NCBI GenBank assembly: GCA_035280425.1
Contig: DATEFW010000026.1
Span: 1-64,000 of the forward strand
Direction: 5' to 3'
Origin: QHXW01 sp035280425
GTDB lineage: Bacteria; Acidobacteriota; Terriglobia; Bryobacterales; Bryobacteraceae
Length of the DNA stretch: 64,000 nucleotides
This document shows positions 35,838 to 43,410 of the stretch, piece by piece. Both the position numbers and the translations under genes were made by a program. Every line of letters begins with the position of its first letter. Positions within the stretch are counted from its first letter, which is position 1. Below the pieces are notes generated by a model. The model searched no databases, had not been told where the DNA came from, and saw nothing but the letters and a program-made list of their open reading frames with translations.

Positions 35838-37229
35838 TTGCGCCTGGCCGCAGGCCTGGCGTTCGTGATCGCCGTGGCGGCGTGGCTGATGTGGCAGGCG
35901 CCGCAACGGGAATCGTCGCCGGGCGAAGCCGCCATCCGCCGCGCGCTGGTGAAGGGAACCGGAACCATCGAACTGCCTGCCGGAATCATCGAGATTGCAG
36001 CCGAGATCGATCTTCCCGATGGCGCGCACGATCTCGAAATCCTTGGCGCGGCGCCGGGCACCACGCTGCGTGCGTCCGATCATTTTCGCGGGCGCGCGAT
36101 TTTCCGCTGCGACCGCGCGAGCCGCATTCGGTTCCGGAATTTCCGCATAGACGGGAACCGGGGCGCGAACGAGCGGCGAACCGGGCTGCCGGGTTTCAGC
36201 ACCACGTTCGCGCGGCTTGCGTCAGGAAATGGGATCCTCGCGGTGGAAACAGCGTCCCTCGAGATCTCAAACGTACAATTCGCGAACGTCGCCGGTTTCG
36301 CGATCCTTGCCAGCCGCTCGCGTGGGGTGGCCATCGACCACGTCGAGGTGGAGAACTCGGGTTCGAGAACCCTCGCGGGCCGCAACAACACAACCGGCGG
36401 CATCCTGCTCGAAGAAGGCACGCGCGACTTCACCGTGACCAACTGCGAACTGCGCAACATCCGCGGCAACGGCGTCTGGTCGCACTCGCTCGCGACCGCA
36501 GCTCCGAATTCGAACGGGCGAATAGCCCGAAACCAGTTCGTGCGAATCGGGCGCGATGCGATTCAAGTGGGCGAGGGAACAGCTATCCGGGTGGAAGACA
36601 ATCGCGGCTCGGAAATCGGCTGGCCGCTCGAAGATGTGGATATCGAGCACGGCGCTACTCCGGTTGCGCTCGACACCGCGGGAAATACCAGCCGCTCGGT
36701 ATACACGCGCAACTCGTTCGAGGAAGTCAACGGAAAGTGCATCGACCTCGACGGGTTCCACAACGGCAAAGTCAGCGCGAATTCGTGTATCAACCGTTTC
36801 GGGGCGGAGCATTATCCGTTTGGCAACCAGGGAATCGTCCTGAATAATAGCGATCCGGCAATGCAATCGGAATGGATCGAATTGACCGATAACCGGCTCG
36901 ACGGCACGCTTTTCAGCGGCATTTTCGTGATCGGGGAACACCACCACATCGCGCGGAACCACCTGCGCCGGATCAACCTTGCGCATTGCGGCGGCGAAGG
37001 AGGGCTCGCGGCATGCGCTTACGCCCCCGAACAGCCCGATCTGCTGCGTTCCGGCATTTATCTGGCTTCCAGGGGCGAACGTTTCGCTCCGGCGCGAGCT
37101 AACCTCATTGAAGACAATGAGATATCGGGTTTTGGGATGAGAGCCCATTGCATCGCCGCAGCATCTGGAGTGTCGCTCGCCGCCAACACGATCCGGCGCA
37201 ACACGTGCGCCGATGAGCCGGCTCGATAG
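35838..37229 (+). CDS. Right-handed parallel beta-helix repeat protein
   Basis: A 463-residue protein with an N-terminal hydrophobic segment (about 2-20) that acts as a signal or anchor. The body shows repeating short strands with Asn/Gly/Val patterns (for example VTNCELRNIRGNGVWS, RIARNQFVRIGRDAIQVGEG, IELTDNRLDGTLFSGIFV), typical of pectate lyase-like beta-helices. No catalytic triad of a known lyase or hydrolase family could be picked out. The start is a TTG directly following the methyltransferase stop. It probably binds or acts on a polysaccharide outside the cytoplasm; this is inferred from the fold. Confidence 0.84.
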   Translation: MRLAAGLAFVIAVAAWLMWQAPQRESSPGEAAIRRALVKGTGTIELPAGIIEIAAEIDLPDGAHDLEILGAAPGTTLRASDHFRGRAIFRCDRASRIRFRNFRIDGNRGANERRTGLPGFSTTFARLASGNGILAVETASLEISNVQFANVAGFAILASRSRGVAIDHVEVENSGSRTLAGRNNTTGGILLEEGTRDFTVTNCELRNIRGNGVWSHSLATAAPNSNGRIARNQFVRIGRDAIQVGEGTAIRVEDNRGSEIGWPLEDVDIEHGATPVALDTAGNTSRSVYTRNSFEEVNGKCIDLDGFHNGKVSANSCINRFGAEHYPFGNQGIVLNNSDPAMQSEWIELTDNRLDGTLFSGIFVIGEHHHIARNHLRRINLAHCGGEGGLAACAYAPEQPDLLRSGIYLASRGERFAPARANLIEDNEISGFGMRAHCIAAASGVSLAANTIRRNTCADEPAR

Positions 37230-37261
37230 CCGCTCGCCTTCGGGAGAATCCCCGAACATAG

Positions 37262-37287
37262 AATCGCCAAATCTGTTATAGAATCGA
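37262..37287 (+). repeat. 26-bp direct repeat, copy 1, upstream of the lysyl-oxidase gene
   Basis: The segment begins AATCGCCAAATCTGTTATAG and ends AATCGA. An identical 26-bp copy lies at 38850-38875, upstream of the Tat-exported protein gene. It ends 27 nt before the LOX-like start codon and contains TATAGAAT, which resembles a -10 element. In copy 1 the sequence ATAGAATCG occurs twice in tandem around it. A shared promoter or operator is the simplest reading. Confidence 0.6.
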
Positions 37288-37314
37288 CGAATCTCTCGAC
37301 CGAGGGGGGAGACC

Positions 37315-38136
37315 ATGTCCAAGCTACTGCTGTTTCACTGCGCCGGGCTGCTATTGGCGCTGGGTGCTGCCTATGCCCAAAGCCAGCCGATGCCCGACCT
37401 GATCGTCGATCCGAAACTGCTACGGGAAAACTGGATTGTGCGCAACGAGACCTTCACCGCAAACCAGTGCGATGCCGTCGAAGGCGGAATTTCGGCGGGC
37501 GAGCACCTCATCATGCGGTTCAGTGTCAGCACGCCGAATATCGGCGACGCTCCGCTGGTGGTGGGCGACCCTAATGAGCACATCGCCGCTAACGACGGCC
37601 TGTTTGAGTTCGCGCCCTGCCATCACCACTTTCATTTCCGGCACTACGCGCTTTACGAATTAGTCGACCCGCTGACCGGGTTAACGTGGCGCGCGGCCAA
37701 ACGCGGATTTTGCATGGAAGACATCGTCAAATACAACCCTTATCCGGGACCCAACGACACCAAGCGCCAGTTCGCTGCTTGCGGGGCTCCGGGCGTACCG
37801 GGCAACCAGGGAATTTCCGTGGGTTTCGCCGATCTCTATGTATGGCAGCTCCAAGGCCAGTATTTTGTGCTGGATGGCGGCGACGGGCAGCCGCCGGTGC
37901 CGCCTGGAAACTATATCATTCGCATCACGGTGAATCCGGGATTCATTCCCGCCTTGGGCGAGCCCTGCCGGAATGCCGACCCGCTCCATCCCGGCGTCTG
38001 CCATCAGTTACCGGAATCCGATTTCGAGAACAACGTCACGCAGGTTACCGTGACGGTTCCGGATCATCCGGGCAAACAGGCCGTCGGGCCGCTGGCGAAG
38101 GACACGAATACGCTGATTCCTGATCTCATACCTTAG
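37315..38136 (+). CDS. Lysyl oxidase homologue (copper/LTQ amine oxidase), exported
   Basis: A 273-residue protein with a signal peptide ending near AYAQ. It carries the full lysyl-oxidase signature. CHHHFH at 102-107 gives the three copper-ligand histidines. Lys129 in AAKRGFCMED and Tyr175 in GFADLY match the two residues that form the lysine tyrosylquinone cofactor. PGNYIIRITVNP and LPESDFENN correspond to the vertebrate LOX C-terminal core. Lysyl oxidases oxidise the epsilon-amino group of lysine in secreted proteins to an aldehyde that cross-links. Bacterial members are known, but their substrates are mostly not. A GGGGGGAGA lies before the ATG. Confidence 0.9.
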   Translation: MSKLLLFHCAGLLLALGAAYAQSQPMPDLIVDPKLLRENWIVRNETFTANQCDAVEGGISAGEHLIMRFSVSTPNIGDAPLVVGDPNEHIAANDGLFEFAPCHHHFHFRHYALYELVDPLTGLTWRAAKRGFCMEDIVKYNPYPGPNDTKRQFAACGAPGVPGNQGISVGFADLYVWQLQGQYFVLDGGDGQPPVPPGNYIIRITVNPGFIPALGEPCRNADPLHPGVCHQLPESDFENNVTQVTVTVPDHPGKQAVGPLAKDTNTLIPDLIP

Positions 38137-38155
38137 AAAAGAGGGGAGGGAAGGA

Positions 38156-38299
38156 TTAACGCTCTCGGGCGGCAGGGATTTCAAGGGGATGCCTGGACCG
38201 GCTGTCCCTGCCACCGCGCGTTGCGTCGCGGAATGCCGCGCCGCAGTTTGAAAAAAATCTTTTGCAAATCCCGTTTTTCATTTGGTTCTGACTGGCCAT
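38156..38299 (-). CDS. Small hypothetical ORF downstream of the tandem small-ORF array
   Basis: A 47-codon frame on the minus strand, 30 bp downstream of the last array ORF and convergent with the lysyl-oxidase gene. It starts MASQNQMKNGICKRFF and has an Arg-rich second half (GGRDSRSRHP). The GGGG about 11 nt before the ATG is a poor ribosome binding site. An 8-bp inverted repeat with a long loop (38171-38178 / 38205-38212) lies inside it. Low confidence. Confidence 0.18.
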   Translation of the reverse strand: MASQNQMKNGICKRFFSNCGAAFRDATRGGRDSRSRHPLEIPAARER

Positions 38300-38329
38300 C
38301 GTTTCTAACGCCCCTGCGTGTGCTAAAGC

Positions 38330-38377
38330 CTAGTTCTTTTTTCCGCGGCCTGCTTTAACGTTCGTTCTGGTTCTCAT
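38330..38377 (-). CDS. Tandem small ORF 1: basic peptide MRTRTNVKAGRGKKN
   Basis: A 15-codon ORF (ATG to TAG) with AGAGGA seven nt before the ATG. The peptide shares MxTRTNVKAGR with the two upstream copies but ends GKKN instead of PRK. It is the last copy in the direction of transcription, 113 bp from the next ATG. Function unknown; too short for any domain. Confidence 0.55.
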   Translation of the reverse strand: MRTRTNVKAGRGKKN

Positions 38378-38445
38378 TTTTTGATCCTCTCGTTGCCCTG
38401 CGCCTCAGTCTTCCGGGTCTCTCGGCCCGGGCTATCGTAAACCGC

Positions 38446-38490
38446 TTACTTTCGGGGACGGCCCGCTTTTACGTTTGTCCTGGTCTTCAT
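38446..38490 (-). CDS. Tandem small ORF 2: basic peptide MKTRTNVKAGRPRK
   Basis: A 14-codon ORF (ATG to TAA) with GAGGGAG eight nt before the ATG. The peptide is identical to that of copy 3, although four codons differ (AAG/AAA, AGG/AGA, ACA/ACG, GCG/GCA), all synonymously. Six of 14 residues are basic. The pattern of silent-only change argues for translation and selection on the peptide. Confidence 0.6.
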   Translation of the reverse strand: MKTRTNVKAGRPRK

Positions 38491-38558
38491 TTTCGTTTCT
38501 CCCTCTTTGCCTGCGCCTCAGTCTTCCGGGTCTCTCGGCCCGGGCTATCAGAAATTGC

Positions 38559-38603
38559 TTACTTTCGGGGACGGCCTGCTTTTACGTTCGTTCTGGTTTT
38601 CAT
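38559..38603 (-). CDS. Tandem small ORF 3: basic peptide MKTRTNVKAGRPRK
   Basis: A 14-codon ORF (ATG to TAA) with AAAGGAG about eight nt before the ATG, the best ribosome binding site of the three. It is the first copy in the direction of transcription, so the promoter should lie between 38604 and 38958, a spacer shared divergently with the Tat-exported protein gene. Confidence 0.6.
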   Translation of the reverse strand: MKTRTNVKAGRPRK

Positions 38604-38849
38604 TGCCTTGCTCCTTTCGATTCTGATAAAAGCAATCCCCGTGCCACGATTGCGTGGTGTGCAGCGGGATCGGCACTCTTGTTCGCAAGTTATTTGAATC
38701 AATAGAGATAACGACTGGGCACAGCGGATACAACCGTCACTGGGTGCATTGCACGCTCAAAGCTTTAGCTATCCGATCCGATAGCGGCCTAACTGTTCAG
38801 ATAGACTTTGACCGCCATGCGGTCCAGCCGGGCAACTTCCTGAGAGTCA

Positions 38850-38875
38850 AATCGCCAAATCTGTTATAGAATCGA
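38850..38875 (+). repeat. 26-bp direct repeat, copy 2, upstream of the Tat-exported protein gene
   Basis: It is identical to 37262-37287 over 26 bp, while the flanks differ. It ends 83 nt before the GTG start at 38959, further than copy 1 is from its gene. The rest of the 38604-38958 spacer shows no gene. A common regulatory element for the two exported proteins is likely. Confidence 0.6.
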
Positions 38876-38958
38876 TCCCCGTACCTCAGGCCAGTAACTT
38901 GGTGTCACCAGAAAAATAAGGCTTGCTTCGAGTGCGGCAGCAGTATGACGGAGGAAAA

Positions 38959-39945
38959 GTGAACGCTCGCGCCATCAATCGCCGAAAATTTGTTGAATTT
39001 GCAGGACTGGCTGGTGCTGCCGGTCTGCTGCCGCGCTCCAGCGACGCCGCTGAAGTCTTCATCCGCTCGGGCTTTGTCCAGAGGGTCGACCATGTCCGGC
39101 TGTATATGACGCACTATGCGTTATTCGAGGAACCGGATCCCAGCATCCCGCCGGGGATCTATATCGACGCCGCGACGGGAGCGCCGACCAATGAGCTGAT
39201 TCTGACGCCGCCGTGCGAAACCTTCGGATTCCGGCCGACGCGGCCGAATCCGACCGAATATGCGGCGGCGTGGTCGGCGCCAGTGAAGCTGCTGCCCTAT
39301 GTTGTTGAACCGCCCGGCTTTCCACACTTACCGGCGCCCGCACAGGTCGTGGGCGCGATTCAGGTGGTGCTGGGCGGTGCGGTGCCCGCGAAGGTCATTG
39401 CGGAGAACACGGGGCCGTTTCTGGTGGCGATCGGGCATTTCCAGCCGACACCGGGCGTGATTCAAGCCAAACTGGCCGGCGGGAGTTTCGCCGTGACCCG
39501 CGACACCGAGTTTCAGGTGCAGGTTCGTGTGGGCTTCCTGTTCGAGCCGCCCGCGGGATCGCCGGCTCCGCGGGTCGGCATCCTGACCGGCTGGCTTACG
39601 CACGGCCTGGTCGATTCGCTCATCGGTGTGACGCCCGGCGCGAATGCGAACGATCTGGTGGTCTACAACTGGCGCACGACCATGACGCTCAGCACGGAAA
39701 ACCGGTTCATCCGCTCGACCGCGACTGAGCCCAAGCCGGTAGCCGATGCATTTCCGGCGGGTCTGGACGCGATTCGGTTCATCGGTTCGCATGTCGATAA
39801 TGCCGGGCGGTATACGATCGTGGGGCACGGAGAGCACGTGCCGTTCGATGCGCCGCCGGAGCTGGCGTTATTCCTGTTTGGAACGCCGGTGCTGACGGAC
39901 GTGGAATTTGCGGTGGAAGAAAGCGGCGTTCTGTTGCCGGCGTAG
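38959..39945 (+). CDS. Tat-exported hypothetical protein
   Basis: A 328-residue protein of unknown function. The N-terminus is a Tat signal (NRRKFVEFAGLAGAAGLLPR), so it is probably exported folded, perhaps with a cofactor. The mature part is beta-rich, with Pro/Gly segments such as PPGIYIDAATGAPTNE and a late AGRYTIVGHGEHVPF; no family was recognised. The GTG at 38959 is chosen because GGAGG lies four nt upstream and the Tat motif follows at once; a frame from 38923 adds 12 unlikely residues. It shares an upstream 26-bp repeat with the lysyl-oxidase gene. Confidence 0.78.
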   Translation: MNARAINRRKFVEFAGLAGAAGLLPRSSDAAEVFIRSGFVQRVDHVRLYMTHYALFEEPDPSIPPGIYIDAATGAPTNELILTPPCETFGFRPTRPNPTEYAAAWSAPVKLLPYVVEPPGFPHLPAPAQVVGAIQVVLGGAVPAKVIAENTGPFLVAIGHFQPTPGVIQAKLAGGSFAVTRDTEFQVQVRVGFLFEPPAGSPAPRVGILTGWLTHGLVDSLIGVTPGANANDLVVYNWRTTMTLSTENRFIRSTATEPKPVADAFPAGLDAIRFIGSHVDNAGRYTIVGHGEHVPFDAPPELALFLFGTPVLTDVEFAVEESGVLLPA

Positions 39946-40015
39946 AGATGGCGGCCGCCGCGCGATAGAATTCCTGGATGCTCCAGGTAAACGGGCGAGC
40001 AGCGGGAGGGAGTGA

Positions 40016-40384
40016 ATGAAGCTGCTGATCCGCTGGGCCATCACTGCGTTTGCGCTGTTTGTGGCGGCCTGGATCGTTCCCGGCATTCATGTCCGGCGGA
40101 ACGGCTGGCCGGCATATGCCGTGATGGCGATCATTCTGGGGCTGGTCAACGCCGTGGTCCGGCCAATCCTGAAATTCCTGTCGTGCCCGCTGATTGTCCT
40201 GACGCTGGGGTTGTTCATCCTGGTCATTAACGCTGTGACGCTGTGGCTGGCATCCGTGATTGCGGTCAGATTTTTCGACGTAGGTTTTCGCATTAACGGT
40301 TTCGAGGCCGCTTTTTGGGGCGCGCTGATCGTCAGCATTGTTTCCGTTATCCTCACGTCCATAGTGAAAGACCGGGATGAGTAG
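40016..40384 (+). CDS. Small four-helix membrane protein, phage-holin-4 family (PF04020-like)
   Basis: A 122-residue integral membrane protein with four hydrophobic helices and the NAVVRPILKFLSCPLIVLTL segment typical of the YvlD/mycobacterial holin-superfamily IV proteins. These are widespread chromosomal proteins of unknown role, not phage lysis genes as such. A GGGAGGGAG lies before the ATG. The APC transporter gene begins 3 nt after its stop, so the two are cotranscribed. Confidence 0.9.
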   Translation: MKLLIRWAITAFALFVAAWIVPGIHVRRNGWPAYAVMAIILGLVNAVVRPILKFLSCPLIVLTLGLFILVINAVTLWLASVIAVRFFDVGFRINGFEAAFWGALIVSIVSVILTSIVKDRDE

Positions 40385-40387
40385 CCA

Positions 40388-41716
40388 ATGAGCGCCGTGC
40401 AGCCGGCGCCCGCAGAACTCCCTCGTGCTTTAGGGCTGGCGGATTCGGCCGCGGTGGTGATCGGCATCGTGGTCGGCGCCGGTATTTTTCTGGCGCCGCG
40501 TCTTGTGGCGCAAGCTTTGCCTTCAGCGCCGATGATTCTCGCGGTGTGGATCGTGTGCGGCGTGTTATGTTTTTTCGGCGCGCTGGCTTACGCCGAAGTG
40601 GGCGCGATGATGCCGGAGACCGGCGGCCACTACGTTTACTTACGCGAGTGCTACGGACCGCTCGCGGGATTTCTCTGCGGATGGACTTTCGCGCTGGTTG
40701 TTCTCTCGGCCGCGATGGCGTGGCTGGCGGTGAGTTTTTCGATCACGCTCGGATATTTCCTGCCGCTGGGGGCCGTGGTGTCGAAAATGATCGCGCTGGC
40801 GCTGATTGCCGTTCTGTCGATGGTGAACTACCGGGGAATCCGCCTGGGCGCGGCGGTGCAGAAATTTTTTACAGTGCTGAAGATTCTGGGCCTGGCCATT
40901 ATCGCCGGCAGTGCGCTTTTCGGCAGAGGCGAACGCGCCGCAACGGATTGGTCGTTCAGCATGGCAGGATTTTCCTGGAGTGCATTCGGCGTGGCGATGA
41001 TCGCGGTGGTGCTGTGCTATGACGGCTGGCCCAACATCAGCTACGTGGCGGGCGAGGTTCGCGATCCTCGCAGGAACCTGCCGCTCGCGCTGGGGCTCGG
41101 GCTCACGGCGATCATTGCGATATACACGATTGCCAATATCGCCTACCTGCGCGTTCTGCCGGCCGCGCAGATGGCGGCCACGGACCGAACCGGCGCCGCC
41201 GTGGCGGAGCGCACCATGGGTCAGGCGGGCGGCGCGATCCTGTCGATCACAATTCTGCTCTCTATCGTCGGCTCCATCAACGGGTTTGTGATCACCGCGC
41301 CCCGAATCTGTTTTGCAATGGCGCGCGACGGGCTGATGTTTGAAAAGTTCGCTTCCATCCATCCGCGGTACCGGACGATCTCATTCGGGATCGCGGCGCA
41401 GGCGGTCTGGACGGGCGTACTGATCGTGACCGGCTCGTTCGAAACGCTGGCGTCTTACGCCATGATCGCTGCCTGGTTCTTTTACGGGCTGACGGTGGCG
41501 GGAGTTGTGATCCTGCGCCGGAAATATCCGGATCGCGCGCGGCCCTATCGCATGTGGGGCTATCCGGTTACGCCGTGGCTTTTTACAGCGGTGGCGTTTT
41601 GGTTTGTGGCGAACACGTGGATCACCCAACCGGGCCCTTCGACGGTTGCGTTTTTGATTATCTTGAGCGGCATTCCGGTTTACTACATCTGGCGGCGGGC
41701 GAAAGCGCGGGCGTGA
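40388..41716 (+). CDS. APC-family amino acid permease
   Basis: A 442-residue transporter with twelve hydrophobic helices. TM1 contains the unwound GIVVGAGIF segment that binds the amino-acid backbone. YDGWPNISYVAGEVRDPRRNLP near residue 220 and the PRICFAMARDG loop after TM8 are signature segments of the LAT/APC superfamily. The transported amino acid cannot be told from sequence. It follows the holin-like gene with a 3-nt gap. Confidence 0.93.
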   Translation: MSAVQPAPAELPRALGLADSAAVVIGIVVGAGIFLAPRLVAQALPSAPMILAVWIVCGVLCFFGALAYAEVGAMMPETGGHYVYLRECYGPLAGFLCGWTFALVVLSAAMAWLAVSFSITLGYFLPLGAVVSKMIALALIAVLSMVNYRGIRLGAAVQKFFTVLKILGLAIIAGSALFGRGERAATDWSFSMAGFSWSAFGVAMIAVVLCYDGWPNISYVAGEVRDPRRNLPLALGLGLTAIIAIYTIANIAYLRVLPAAQMAATDRTGAAVAERTMGQAGGAILSITILLSIVGSINGFVITAPRICFAMARDGLMFEKFASIHPRYRTISFGIAAQAVWTGVLIVTGSFETLASYAMIAAWFFYGLTVAGVVILRRKYPDRARPYRMWGYPVTPWLFTAVAFWFVANTWITQPGPSTVAFLIILSGIPVYYIWRRAKARA

Positions 41717-41749
41717 ATCCGGGCGCACAATTCCGGCATCCATAACAGC

Positions 41750-42724
41750 ATGGTCCCCACAGTTGGATTCGTGTCTCAAAGCTCAACGGTCGACGACGAT
41801 CTGCTCGATGCGTATTCGCGCGCGGTGATCACCGCCGCGGAGAAAATCAGCCCGTCGGTGGTGAATATCGAAGTGCGGCAGAACCTCCGGGGCAGGGAAG
41901 CGGGCGGAAGCGGCTCGGGTTTCCTCTACACGCCGGACGGTTTCATTCTGACCAACAGCCACGTAGTTCATCGGGCGCAGACGATCGATGTGACACTCGG
42001 CGACGGCCGCCGCCTGCGCGCCGATCTGGTGGGCGACGATCCCGATACGGATCTCGCGGTGATTCGTGTTGACACGCCGAACGTGATGCCCGCCGCCCTC
42101 GGCGATTCCTCGCGGTTGCGGCCGGGACAACTGGTGATCGCCATCGGCAATCCGTACGGATTTCAATGCACGGTGACTTCGGGCGTGGTGAGCGCACTCG
42201 GCCGGTCCCTCAGATCGCGCTCGGGACGGCTTATCGACAACGTGATCCAGACCGATGCTGCGCTTAACCCGGGCAATTCGGGCGGGCCGCTGGTTACGTC
42301 GGCAGGTGAAGTGGTGGGCGTCAACACCGCGGTGATTCTTCCGGCGCAGGGCATCTGCTTCGCGACGGCCATCAATACCGCCAAGTTCGTCGCCGGGAAG
42401 CTCATGAAGGACGGCGTGATCCGGCGCGGGTATATCGGCGTTGTGGGGCAGGATGTGCCGCTCGCGCGAAGGATCGTGCGCTTTCACAACCTGCCGGTCG
42501 CAAGCGGCGTGCGGGTAGAAGAAGTGCAGCCATCCAGTCCCGCCGCGCGTTCCGGACTCGAGCGCGGCGATGTGATCGTGGCGTTTGCCGGGCAGCCCGT
42601 CGGAGGAATTGACGACCTGCACCGGCTCCTGACCGAGACACAAGTGGGCGTAGTCGCGGAAGTCGGGATCTTGCGCGGAACCGAGAAGCGTACGTTACAC
42701 ATCACTGCGGCGGAGAAAATCTAG
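41750..42724 (+). CDS. HtrA/DegP-like trypsin protease with PDZ domain, no visible signal peptide
   Basis: A 324-residue serine protease. The triad is complete: His71 in LTNSHVVH, Asp101 in DPDTDLAVI and Ser177 in LNPGNSGGPL. One PDZ domain follows (about 235-320; GVRVEEVQPSSPAARSGLERG). Most HtrA proteins start with a signal peptide or a membrane anchor; none is seen here, so this one is probably cytoplasmic unless the start is misplaced. It would act in protein quality control or in regulated proteolysis. Confidence 0.9.
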   Translation: MVPTVGFVSQSSTVDDDLLDAYSRAVITAAEKISPSVVNIEVRQNLRGREAGGSGSGFLYTPDGFILTNSHVVHRAQTIDVTLGDGRRLRADLVGDDPDTDLAVIRVDTPNVMPAALGDSSRLRPGQLVIAIGNPYGFQCTVTSGVVSALGRSLRSRSGRLIDNVIQTDAALNPGNSGGPLVTSAGEVVGVNTAVILPAQGICFATAINTAKFVAGKLMKDGVIRRGYIGVVGQDVPLARRIVRFHNLPVASGVRVEEVQPSSPAARSGLERGDVIVAFAGQPVGGIDDLHRLLTETQVGVVAEVGILRGTEKRTLHITAAEKI

Positions 42725-42725
42725 C

Positions 42726-42815
42726 GGTCAGAACCAGCTCTGGTGCCTGCACAACGGCCACAACGAGAAACTCACCGATTTCGGCGGTAAGGTGATCGAC
42801 AAGGTCTTTAGTTAG
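42726..42815 (+). pseudogene. Short C-terminal relic, possibly ricin-type lectin-like
   Basis: Directly after the HtrA-like stop, in another frame, 29 codons read GQNQLWCLHNGHNEKLTDFG followed by GKVIDKVFS and a stop. The NQLWxxHNG...GKVID order resembles a ricin B-type repeat (QxW...LD), and the composition is coding-like, unlike the AT-rich spacer that follows (42816-42964). No start codon or upstream part exists. Confidence 0.28.
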
Positions 42816-42964
42816 CTTGATGACAAATTCAGCCGTAATTACTAACCAAGGTTAACTCCAAAATAACTAACTAAGCTTAACTATCCAAAGAGATCGGAAG
42901 GTTTTTGTTGAATATTCCGTGATCCAGCGCCACAATTATTGCTAAAGTTAGTTTGAGGACAACA

Positions 42965-43399
42965 ATGTATACGATGCCTGAATTTGTACCTGAGCCGAAA
43001 ACGATTCTGGTGGTTGACGACGACCTCTCCGTCCTTGGCGTCATCAAAGTGATGCTCGAGAGCGGCAATTATAATATCTTACTGGCGCACAGCGCTGAGC
43101 TGGCACTGCGGTTCGTGGAGCGGGAAGACCTCGCCATTGACCTGATGCTTACCGACGTCATGATGCCGGATGTTAGCGGTCCGGATCTCGCCGAGAAGGT
43201 GTTGGCCATTCGGCCGAACCTCAAGGTGCTGTTTATGTCCGGCTTCACCGATTCCGAAGTGGTGCGCGTCAAAGTGCTGGATCGTGCTCTGGGCTTCCTG
43301 CCCAAGCCTTTTACTTCCGACGGCCTGGTTGACCGGATCGAGAGCGTGTTGAACGTGCAGCGCGCCAACGCAAAGGCCGCGGCGACATCCTGGCGGTAA
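42965..43399 (+). CDS. Single-domain response regulator
   Basis: A 144-residue CheY-like receiver with the acidic cluster VVDDD (16-20), acceptor Asp64 in LMLTDVMMPD, the SGFTDSE switch segment and LPKPF with the conserved Lys. There is no output domain. The domain resembles the receiver of the hybrid kinase at 32911 (shared SGxT and LxKPF layout), so it may be a phosphate relay partner for such kinases. The ATG at 42965 has TGAGGA six nt upstream. Confidence 0.9.
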   Translation: MYTMPEFVPEPKTILVVDDDLSVLGVIKVMLESGNYNILLAHSAELALRFVEREDLAIDLMLTDVMMPDVSGPDLAEKVLAIRPNLKVLFMSGFTDSEVVRVKVLDRALGFLPKPFTSDGLVDRIESVLNVQRANAKAAATSWR

Positions 43400-43410
43400 A
43401 CCGGAACTTA

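Larger units (their letters stand above)
38341..38612 (-). repeat. Tandem array of a 113-bp repeat carrying small ORFs
   Basis: The period is exactly 113 bp: the ATG codons fall at 38377, 38490 and 38603, and other landmarks (for example CGCCTCAGTC at 38401 and 38514) shift by the same amount. There are about 2.4 copies, the last truncated. Each unit has a ribosome binding site, an ATG, the small ORF and a conserved GC-rich spacer containing CCGGGCCGAGAGACCCGG, which can form a 5-bp stem. The array sits in an ~820-bp non-coding gap between the lysyl-oxidase and Tat-protein genes, and is read from the strand opposite to both. Confidence 0.85.

Noticed and set aside
38398..38612. The 113-bp tandem repeat as a CRISPR array
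   Set aside because: The repeats are much longer than CRISPR repeats, have no unique spacers between them and carry matched ORFs; no cas genes are present.
40016..40384. Holin-like gene as evidence of a prophage
   Set aside because: PF04020-type proteins are common chromosomal membrane proteins; no lysin, capsid or integrase gene is nearby.
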